51,984 bases of DNA from positions 1-51,984 of the forward strand of contig JAFLUY010000009.1 of NCBI GenBank assembly GCA_022508565.1, read 5' to 3'. A program made the translations under genes and the position numbers. The notes under the pieces are model-generated. The model saw only the letters and a list, made by a program, of their open reading frames with translations. It did not search any database and was not told where the DNA came from. The DNA comes from Erysipelotrichales bacterium. Lineage in GTDB: Bacteria > Bacillota_I > Bacilli_A > RF39 > UBA660. Positions 24,139 to 31,900 of this stretch are shown here, piece after piece; within the stretch, counting starts at the first letter, position 1; every line of letters begins with the position of its first letter.

Positions 24139-24558
24139 TTACTTATTCCACCAAGGACCATATTTTTTAAATTTCAATAAATTTTCATATACTTCTGACA
24201 AAGGATATTTTTTAAGTAGATAATATTCTTCTTTATTTATTTTATCTAAAGGCATATCTAGAGCCACTTCAAAGGTAGGATCAATAATAGAATAACCTAG
24301 GATAACCCATGCATGTTCAATAGGAGTTGAATTATTTACTGATACATAACCTTCACAATACCAAGCATCTTCTCTTCTAGTTTTTTCGAGTAGTTTAACA
24401 GCATTCGAAAAACATTCTTTTTTTCTAAATGGGCGATATGAATGTTTAGGAATAACATGATCAACAGAAATAACATTATTATATAGGATTTTTCCGTCAA
24501 GTCTATTAAATAATCCTGCTGATTTTAATGATTGCATTATTCTTGCAAATTCTGTCAT
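24139..24558 (-). CDS. Possible papain-like thiol hydrolase
   Basis: 139 aa. A Cys-His-Asp order is visible: ECFSNAVKLLE with Cys49, a strand YCEGYVSV, TPIEHAWVIL with His82, and SIIDPTFEV with Asp93. The same C..NA / EHAW / DPT pattern occurs in transglutaminase- and NlpC/P60-related folds, so a protease, deamidase or transferase is possible. The start overlaps the next gene upstream by four bases. The triad is an inference from spacing only. Confidence 0.6.
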   Translation of the reverse strand: MTEFARIMQSLKSAGLFNRLDGKILYNNVISVDHVIPKHSYRPFRKKECFSNAVKLLEKTRREDAWYCEGYVSVNNSTPIEHAWVILGYSIIDPTFEVALDMPLDKINKEEYYLLKKYPLSEVYENLLKFKKYGPWWNK

Positions 24559-24857
24559 GATATCTGATTTTTTAATTGTTTACATATTTTATCTAAATAT
24601 TTATTTTCAAATTCTTTTTGTGATAATACTATTCCATTTTTAATATGATATGCATATTCATAGAAAATCGATTCGTCATCATCACACGAAAAATAATCTT
24701 TACGTATCAATAGATGTTTACCTTTTATTTTTGCATACTTTTCAGATATTCCATCAAATATATTTACTTCATCTATTTTAATAGCCGAAAAATAATTTGG
24801 CTTATCATCATAAATAAACCATTTAATCGAAGGTTTTATAAGATCTTTTAAAAACAT
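24555..24857 (-). CDS. Hypothetical protein, 100 aa
   Basis: Not recognised. I start at ATG 24857 and not at the in-frame ATG at 24911, because the longer form would run through a TTCTATTTATTT promoter-like element (24881-24893) and a terminator. Mixed strands and helices, acidic centre (SCDDDESIFYEYAYH). Coupled by ATGA overlap to the thiol-hydrolase-like gene. Confidence 0.65.
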   Translation of the reverse strand: MFLKDLIKPSIKWFIYDDKPNYFSAIKIDEVNIFDGISEKYAKIKGKHLLIRKDYFSCDDDESIFYEYAYHIKNGIVLSQKEFENKYLDKICKQLKNQIS

Positions 24858-24891
24858 AATATAATTTTTTATTTGTGTTAAATAAATAGAA

Positions 24892-24918
24892 AAAGGATAT
24901 GAAAATTTCATATCCTTT
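24892..24918 (-). terminator. Terminator after the tagged gene at 24.9-25.4 kb
   Basis: AAAGGATATGAAA and TTTCATATCCTTT form a 13-bp stem downstream of the minus-strand stop at 24945. Confidence 0.8.
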
Positions 24919-24944
24919 CTTAAAATTATAAATATATTTAAATT

Positions 24945-25430
24945 TTAATCTCCTTGCCATTCTTTTCTATCATAAGCATCAGATATTTCTTCTCCTTTTA
25001 TTCTCCAAATATATTTAGGATCTCTAAATTTCTTTAAATCTTTTAAATATTTAGTATCATATAAAACAGAAAATACTAATTTATCTATAACTTTATCTGT
25101 TTCATGATATTCTAATATTATTCCAGTTTCTTTATCAGTGAAATTTTTAGATATAATGTCGTAAATTTCTTTAGATATTTTTTTGTAATCTTTTGTATAG
25201 TCGACTTGTTCTGTCTTATTTTTCATCATAATATCGACTTTCAAACTGTCATCTTCAGGAAGATTTATACGTTTTCTACGTATTATTTCCGAATCTAAAT
25301 GGTCAAATAATGAATAGATACGATCTTCTACATCTTCTCTATCTTTGTAAGAAACATCCATAAAGTTAAAAGCATATACTTTCTCTAACTCATTATTTGA
25401 TTCTTTTATGAATTCTATCAAACTTTTCAT
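24945..25430 (-). CDS. Tagged protein of unknown function (MKSLIEFIKES)
   Basis: 161 aa. It begins MKSLIEFIKESNN, with FIKE/S fitting the prohead-protease site. The body has helices and strands with many charges and no known motif. It ends a three-gene run of tagged proteins (24945-27179), the densest group of these tags in the window. Confidence 0.7.
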   Translation of the reverse strand: MKSLIEFIKESNNELEKVYAFNFMDVSYKDREDVEDRIYSLFDHLDSEIIRRKRINLPEDDSLKVDIMMKNKTEQVDYTKDYKKISKEIYDIISKNFTDKETGIILEYHETDKVIDKLVFSVLYDTKYLKDLKKFRDPKYIWRIKGEEISDAYDRKEWQGD

Positions 25431-25455
25431 AATTTATTAATAGTTTATATATAAT

Positions 25456-25965
25456 TTATGCTAGCGCTTCTATTGCTTCTTTTATTAGTGTTTTCTTAAT
25501 ATCATCTATTGAAACTACATATCCAGTTTCTTCGCCGTCTCTATATGGAACTACTGTTCCCTCCCAATTTGAAAATCCCCATCTAAGAATAGTCCATCTT
25601 TTACCAATTTCTCCATAAATTACTACCCAATCATGTTCTTCCTCTTTGCCAACATCATATTTGACAAATTCTAGGTTGTCAATAAATCCTTTTTCATTTT
25701 TGATATCTTTCCATTGAGCAACGATTTTATTATCAATAAGATATTTCTTAAATTCTTTTTTATTATTTATGTCAACAGATTCTAAGCATTTATTTGCAAT
25801 ATCTTCCATATATTTATATCCGCAATCAGACATTGCTTCGACAATTTTTGAGAGATATTTTAATGGTTTTACAGCAACATCTTTACCAAGAATCATTTTT
25901 GAAACTTGATAACCAAATTTATCTTTTAATTTGCCTTCTTGTATAAATTCAACCAAACTTTTCAT
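25456..25965 (-). CDS. Tagged protein of unknown function (MKSLVEFIQEG)
   Basis: 169 aa. Begins MKSLVEFIQEGKLKDKFGY; FIQE/G fits the consensus. A Trp-rich second half (EEEHDWVVIYGEIGKRW, WGFSNWEGTVVPY) suggests a beta-sandwich. The start overlaps the protease gene's stop by four bases, so the two are coupled. Confidence 0.7.
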   Translation of the reverse strand: MKSLVEFIQEGKLKDKFGYQVSKMILGKDVAVKPLKYLSKIVEAMSDCGYKYMEDIANKCLESVDINNKKEFKKYLIDNKIVAQWKDIKNEKGFIDNLEFVKYDVGKEEEHDWVVIYGEIGKRWTILRWGFSNWEGTVVPYRDGEETGYVVSIDDIKKTLIKEAIEALA

Positions 25966-27179
25966 TCTTTATCTATTTCAATTAATTTCTTATCATTTTC
26001 TGCTGATCCTTTGATTTCTTCAGATTCACTATTTTCAATTTCTTCAGCGTAATCTGCGATTTCTTCAAAGTCAACATTATCTAAAGGAGTGCCGCCCTTA
26101 ATACCAATAAAAACACTCATAATCTTATCTATAATTTTTTTAAACCAAGATCCTAGACCTTCATTGATGTTTAATATGTCTTTGCCATCTTTCTTTATGT
26201 GATCTATAACCTTAGGATATTCATTAGCATTCCAGAATCTAGCATACTTATTACATGTTGAGAATTTTCCGTAATCCTTAATTATATTTTTCATTACTTC
26301 CGGATCGCCGACCCAAATATGCTCAACCCCTTTGCTTCTCTTTATCTGTTCAAGAATACTTTCGAGCTTCCATTTAGTACAGCAAACAAAACGTTTATCA
26401 AATTTCATCATTTGAATCTGAGGTAATGTATCGCCAGGCATTTTCCTTTTATCATATTCAATAAGAATTGGATAAATGCCTCCGCCACGACTAACTTCTT
26501 TTTCTAAATCTGCTTTGATATCTTTTTTAATTTCATTAGTATAGTTATCAGTATATGATTTATCTTCTTCATCATGATCTTGGGCATAAGTTTGTAAATC
26601 ATATTCAATACCATATAATTTCTTAGCTAAAGCTCTAACTCTGTTGCATTCTTTTCTAAAATCTGCCCCATGAGCTCTTTTTGGTGCAACTCCGCCAACA
26701 TAATTTTCCAAATGGACCATTTCATGAATTAAGGTATCTTCTTTCTGAAAATCTGAATAATCATATCGGTTATTCATAGAGATAACAGGCTCTAATTCAG
26801 AAATATCATCCACTTCTCTTAGTTTTTTCGCCCATCCAGATACTCTTAAGCTACCTATTTTTTCATCATTACGTTCTACTGTGTCATTGACAAATACTTT
26901 ATATTTACTTCCTACTAATCTGTCTTTTCTATAAAACCATTGTTTTTTGAAACTTTGATAACCCAAAAAAGTATTTTTGCGATCATTTATAATTGTAAAT
27001 TCAATAGTTTTGGGCAATCTATTGTCAAAAAGCTCTTTATTATATTTTTCGTAATGCTCTTTCATCCATTCGATTGTTACCTTGGATTGAGCTTCGAATA
27101 ATTCCCTTTGTTCGATTATATATTTATCTAAAGATAAAGAATTTAAACTATGTTCAATAAATTTTCTAAGCGATTTCAT
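25962..27179 (-). CDS. SprT-like zinc metalloprotease with targeting-like N-terminus
   Basis: 405 aa. After an MKSLRKFIEHS start, residues 35-160 look like a SprT/WLM-type domain: MKEHYEKYNKELFDNRLP, then HEMVH at 152-156 (zinc ligands and catalytic Glu) and HGADFRKECNRV as the downstream His region. SprT-like proteases cut DNA-protein crosslinks or bound proteins. The C-terminal 200 residues are unknown, with an INEG site (about 345) followed by a hydrophobic patch (WFKKIIDKIMSVFIGIKGG) and an acidic tail. Its tag is a weaker match (FIEH, no I-x-E), so packaging is less certain. Confidence 0.8.
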   Translation of the reverse strand: MKSLRKFIEHSLNSLSLDKYIIEQRELFEAQSKVTIEWMKEHYEKYNKELFDNRLPKTIEFTIINDRKNTFLGYQSFKKQWFYRKDRLVGSKYKVFVNDTVERNDEKIGSLRVSGWAKKLREVDDISELEPVISMNNRYDYSDFQKEDTLIHEMVHLENYVGGVAPKRAHGADFRKECNRVRALAKKLYGIEYDLQTYAQDHDEEDKSYTDNYTNEIKKDIKADLEKEVSRGGGIYPILIEYDKRKMPGDTLPQIQMMKFDKRFVCCTKWKLESILEQIKRSKGVEHIWVGDPEVMKNIIKDYGKFSTCNKYARFWNANEYPKVIDHIKKDGKDILNINEGLGSWFKKIIDKIMSVFIGIKGGTPLDNVDFEEIADYAEEIENSESEEIKGSAENDKKLIEIDKE

Positions 27180-27191
27180 ATATAAAATATA

Positions 27192-27512
27192 TTAAATTTC
27201 TTTCATTAAAAATTTCATTAATTTAGATTTATAAGAAAGTTTCCAAAAATATTTTGCATCTTCTGATGAAATACCTAAATTAATAAACCATAAAGTACAT
27301 GCTGTATCAACCACATCAAAACATATTCCTATATACGGAAATATATTAAAGAAAATTGTTATGATCAACATCCATACTTTTAATACTTTTGAACCTTTGT
27401 TATCTCTACAATCCTTCTGTAACAAAACTAAAAAGATTGCCCAAATAATTTGCGCAATCATAACCACAATATTTTGTGAATACGTAGTCATAAAATAATT
27501 TATACAATCCAT
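27192..27512 (-). CDS. Small membrane protein
   Basis: 106 aa with two to three hydrophobic segments: NIVVMIAQIIWAIFLVLL (about 14-31), VWMLIITIFFNIFPYIGICF (about 46-65), and a weaker third. The C-terminus is basic. It lies 13 bases upstream of the metalloprotease gene, probably in one operon. Function unknown. Confidence 0.7.
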   Translation of the reverse strand: MDCINYFMTTYSQNIVVMIAQIIWAIFLVLLQKDCRDNKGSKVLKVWMLIITIFFNIFPYIGICFDVVDTACTLWFINLGISSEDAKYFWKLSYKSKLMKFLMKEI

Positions 27513-27542
27513 TTTTCTTAGGAAAATAATCTAACTTTAATT

Positions 27543-27577
27543 AAAAATAAGAATCTATTTTTAGATTTATCTTATTT
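27543..27577 (-). terminator. Hairpin after the UDP-galactopyranose mutase gene
   Basis: AAAATAAGATAAATCTA and TAGATTCTTATTTTTA pair with one interruption, downstream of the stop at 27590. Confidence 0.55.
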
Positions 27578-27589
27578 TAATCAAAATAT

Positions 27590-28780
27590 TTATGAAAAAT
27601 AATTTATAATTTCCCAACTAAGTTTAATTGCATCATCAATTGAAGGAGCCATATCTTTATATCGATATTCTGCTAATCTACCCAATAAATAAAGGTTTTC
27701 ATTTTTATTTGCTTCTTCTTGATATTTCTGAAGAATCTCAAAATTACTTTCATTATTTATAGGATAATATGGTTCCATACCAGGTTTCCATTCTATTGAA
27801 TATTCTTTACTAATTAATGTCCTATTAGATTGATAAATGTCCTGATCAAATATACAAGTAAAATGTTTATGTTCAATAATGCGAGTATGTGTATCATCTT
27901 TTGTAGCATAATTTATTACTGCATTACCTTGATAATTCGGTACATGAACTAATTCATGTTCAAACTTGACAGTTCTCCATTCAAGTTTACCAAATTTATA
28001 ATCAAATAATTCATCGATTGGCCCTGTATATACTAATGGGATATTTTTTAATTTTACATACTTCAATATAGCTTCTTTACAATAATTAAAATCTATATTT
28101 AATCGTACTTGAATTTTTTTATCATCGATCATTTTATTAAGCATTTCAGAATATCCATTTTCTGGAATGCCTTGATAATAATCATTAAAATAATTATTGT
28201 TAAATGTGAATCTTAATGGAAGCCTTTTAATAATACTAGCATCTAATTCTTTACAAGATTTACCCCATTGTTTTTCAGTATACGATTTAATAAATGCATT
28301 ATAGATTTTTTTGCCTACTAATGATATGGCCTGTTCTTCTAAATTTTTAGGATTTTCTTTATCAATATTATATTTCTTACATGATCCCTCTATATCTTCT
28401 TCTATGATTCTTTTAATTTTTGAAGGATTATATTCTCCAAAAAATTTAGAAAAAAGATTCATATTAAAAGGAAGATTAAATAATTCTTTATCATTTCCTT
28501 CTGCTTTAACTAAAGGAGAATTTACAAAATTATTAAAACTTGTAAACTCATTTACAAATGCCCAAACATCATCATTCGAAGTATGAAAAATATGAGGACC
28601 ATAATCATGCACATAGTAATTATCCATCAAACTATCCGCACAATTTCCTCCGATTCGATCTCGTTTATCTAATATAAGAACATTTTTATTATTTTCTGCC
28701 ATTATATTTGCTACAGTACAACCACTAATACCTGCGCCAATGATAATAATATCAGGTTTAAATCTCTTTGTCTTTATCAT
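27590..28780 (-). CDS. glf: UDP-galactopyranose mutase
   Basis: 396 aa, full length. FAD-binding start DIIIIGAGISGCTVANIMAE and RIGGNCADS, then HDYGPHIFHTS, the YTEKQWG motif and YTGPIDELFDYKFGKLEWR, all hallmarks of the family. The enzyme makes UDP-galactofuranose, a donor for surface polysaccharide. No galactofuranosyltransferase is adjacent, but a GT-A-like glycosyltransferase is at 41.2-42.0 kb. It may serve to alter host surface sugars or decorate virions or DNA (inference). Confidence 0.93.
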   Translation of the reverse strand: MIKTKRFKPDIIIIGAGISGCTVANIMAENNKNVLILDKRDRIGGNCADSLMDNYYVHDYGPHIFHTSNDDVWAFVNEFTSFNNFVNSPLVKAEGNDKELFNLPFNMNLFSKFFGEYNPSKIKRIIEEDIEGSCKKYNIDKENPKNLEEQAISLVGKKIYNAFIKSYTEKQWGKSCKELDASIIKRLPLRFTFNNNYFNDYYQGIPENGYSEMLNKMIDDKKIQVRLNIDFNYCKEAILKYVKLKNIPLVYTGPIDELFDYKFGKLEWRTVKFEHELVHVPNYQGNAVINYATKDDTHTRIIEHKHFTCIFDQDIYQSNRTLISKEYSIEWKPGMEPYYPINNESNFEILQKYQEEANKNENLYLLGRLAEYRYKDMAPSIDDAIKLSWEIINYFS

Positions 28781-28844
28781 AACAATTAATTTTTTTATAG
28801 ATAAAAAATAGTATTTAACCGATTTATATTCAAAGAGATTTTCT

Positions 28845-28945
28845 TTTTTACATATCCATTTTCAATGCTTCTGTAAAAACTAAATCTTATTTTTACATAT
28901 CCATTTTCGATGTCTCTGTAAAAACTAAATCTTATTTTTACATAT
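28845..28945 (+). repeat. 45-bp tandem repeats upstream of the first giant gene
   Basis: A unit starting TTTTTACATATCCATTTTC recurs every 45 bases: 28845, 28890 and (truncated, continuing as TTTTTACATATATAC) 28935. Within a unit TTTTTACA pairs with TGTAAAAA 19 bases on. The last unit ends about 30 bases before the start at 28979, and its TTTTTACATATA also precedes the portal gene, so the array may be a late promoter with repeated operator sites. Confidence 0.75.
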
Positions 28946-28978
28946 ATACAATTTAATAGATTTATAAGAAACTAAATA

Positions 28979-31900
28979 ATGTTTAAGCCACTTCTTAGAA
29001 CTACTCCATTATACTCCGGAAACGTAAAAATAGCTTGTGAATTAAGAGACTATAAAAAAATAGATAAAGATACTTTTGAATGTAATATTCGTTCTGCTAA
29101 ACTTTATCCAATCTCACATCAATTATATCAAAAAAATATTGAATGTGGATTATTAGGTTCTTCATACGAATACGATTTGCGTAAATTCTATTCAGCATAT
29201 TCAAATTATTTTTACGAAAATTGTTTTGAATATCCTAAAGAAGAAATGCAGATTATTGATTTTGCTCAATCCCAATATCAAAGAAATACTGATTTTGAAT
29301 ATGGAGCAAAAAGAATATCTTATCAAAAGTCAGGATATCAATATGCATTTTTTGCTCCAATCTATATAGAATCAGAAAAGGATATTCCTAATGCTTTTAT
29401 TATTGATTTGGAACTTTATTTTGGTAAAGATCGAATGAAGATTTCAAAACAAATTAAAATAAATATTGGATCGACTAAGAATTCTAATGAAAACTATATA
29501 TATCCTTATTTGTATAAATATGCTAGTAAGATCGATGGATTAGTTTGTCATATTTCTCAAGATAGTGATAATGCATTATATTATGGTATCGATTGTGTAA
29601 ATGGAGGATTTACTAAAAAGGTTGATAATTTAGTTACTAGAATATTTAAAGAACAAACAACAATAAATAATTTTGATGCGACAATTTCATTAGGATTCAA
29701 ACATAGCCAAATGGTGATGAAACAGATTATTCCATTATGTTTTATGTTCAATATTGATGAAATTCTTTCTAAGAGTGAATTATCAAAATATATTAATTGC
29801 AATGTATGTTGTTCAGGATATTATTTAGATTCTTTATATAATAGAAAAAATGCTTTTTATGATTTTTCTTTTGATTATGATAATTTTACTCAAAATATCA
29901 TGAAGATGGATGAATTATCCGGAATATTAAAAGAAATAGAAACAAACATAAATATTTGTAATCAAAGCTTTCCTTGTTTAAATGAAGCTTATTTATCAGA
30001 ATATCAATTCAGTAATAAGATTAGTCCGATGTTTACTAGATGGAAATTAAAATATTCATCAGATGATTATCCTTATATAACAAACCTAAATTATGCATTT
30101 TCTAAAAACCAAAATTCAATATATAAATATAGAGAATTTCCAACTAATTTCCTTGAATTAGATGCTATTTGTAATGTCATAAAAAATTCTAATTATGAAA
30201 ATGTATTTAACTTTTTATTTCCGCTAGGTTCAGTAGGCAAATCATGGTATAAAAAATATTTACCAATGAATGGAGACGAATCAGAAAAAACTAAAGAAGA
30301 TTATATATATTCAATTTTTGTAGAACATTTAGACCATTTAAATTCTACTAGCATACTTACTAGAGCGGAAGAGATCTCTAAGATGCCTTCTAACAATACC
30401 GAATTAAAAGAAGCAAAATATGAAAAAATCAAAGAATTATATATAGAATTAGGATATGATGAAAAGGAAATATTGTCCGAAGGAGATATCGTATTGCTTT
30501 TATATGATTTGACATATTTTGTCGAAAAAATTTTTGGATTAGTTCACAAGGAGGACGGAGATGATGAAACAAAAGAAGAATTATCAGAAACTTTAAATAT
30601 TCTTACGTTTAATGAAGTTTATGATTTATTAATTGAATATTATGATATTATAGAAGGACGAAACCAAAATACTAATTTTGATGAATGGTACGAGAAAATT
30701 AAAGAAAATAATATCATATTAAATATTGATTTATCTAAAACTGAAGAAAGAAGTTTTTGGGAAACTCTATGGTCACATTGGAATGGCCAATATGTTTCTG
30801 AAGATGTTGAAATAAAAGAAATGTACCCAAAAAATCTTTTATTTACTTTCTTATTAAAGAAATCTACAGAGGAAGGTGCCGGAAGATATAATAGTATTTT
30901 ATCGGCAGAAAATAATTCTATTATTGATAGGTATAATTTTGTGCGCAATAATTACTCTTGTGATTGGTTTTCTATATTAGAAAATCTAGAATACGAATGG
31001 TGGAAAACCGCAGAATGGTTAGATGTAGTTGATGATAAAGTGTATTATAAAGGAATATTATATGATCTTAATCATGTATATAATTTATTGAATTCGGAAG
31101 AATATGAAAAAGTTGATAAATTTGGAGTATTTCTTTATCCTAATTTTAAACCTTTAAAAGATGATGATTATGAAAATATCATCTATAGTGAATGGGCATT
31201 AGCGAGATCCCAAGATACTATCATGTCTTCGAATTGTAATTATAATTATGATATGATTTCTGAAGGGATAACCTATAATAATTCTACGTATATTTTTGAT
31301 AATGAAAATAATAATAGAGCCAGAACTGCAGATTGGCAATATAATAAACAATTTAAAAAATATGAAATAGAAGGAATTAAGAAGGAAAAGTATGTTATTT
31401 CAGAAAGTACTTATTTCGATGAATATATAGAATCTTCTAAAATTATAGATAGTTATGGGCCAATTTTTATTTCTTTAGAAGATACAAATCTACAATATTC
31501 AGAGATAAACAAATATTATGATTATAGCGATATTGAAAATGTTTTATATGTTAGTCATAGTGACCAATATTCTGAAAGTGAAGATATCAATGAAATAGTT
31601 AAAGACATTATAGGAAATACATTAACAGGAATTAATAGAGATAATGTAATTACTTCTTATGAATTGTTGCCTATACATACTTCATATATGGTAACTGATA
31701 AAAACATATATAAAAAAATAATTAGTAAGGATGCCAAATATGCTAGTTATGGAAATTGCATAGATTTTAATACTCCATTTACAAGTATTTTGAATCCTGA
31801 TGATGAATCTAAACAAGACGGAATTATTTTTGATACAGATATCGCTAATGATAGAGAATCTGAAAGTAATTTTGAAAATTTCCCTAATAATTATGATATA

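Noticed and set aside
24858-24911. Longer N-terminus for the 100-aa gene
   Set aside because: The extension would be encoded by a terminator stem and a promoter-like element belonging to neighbouring units.
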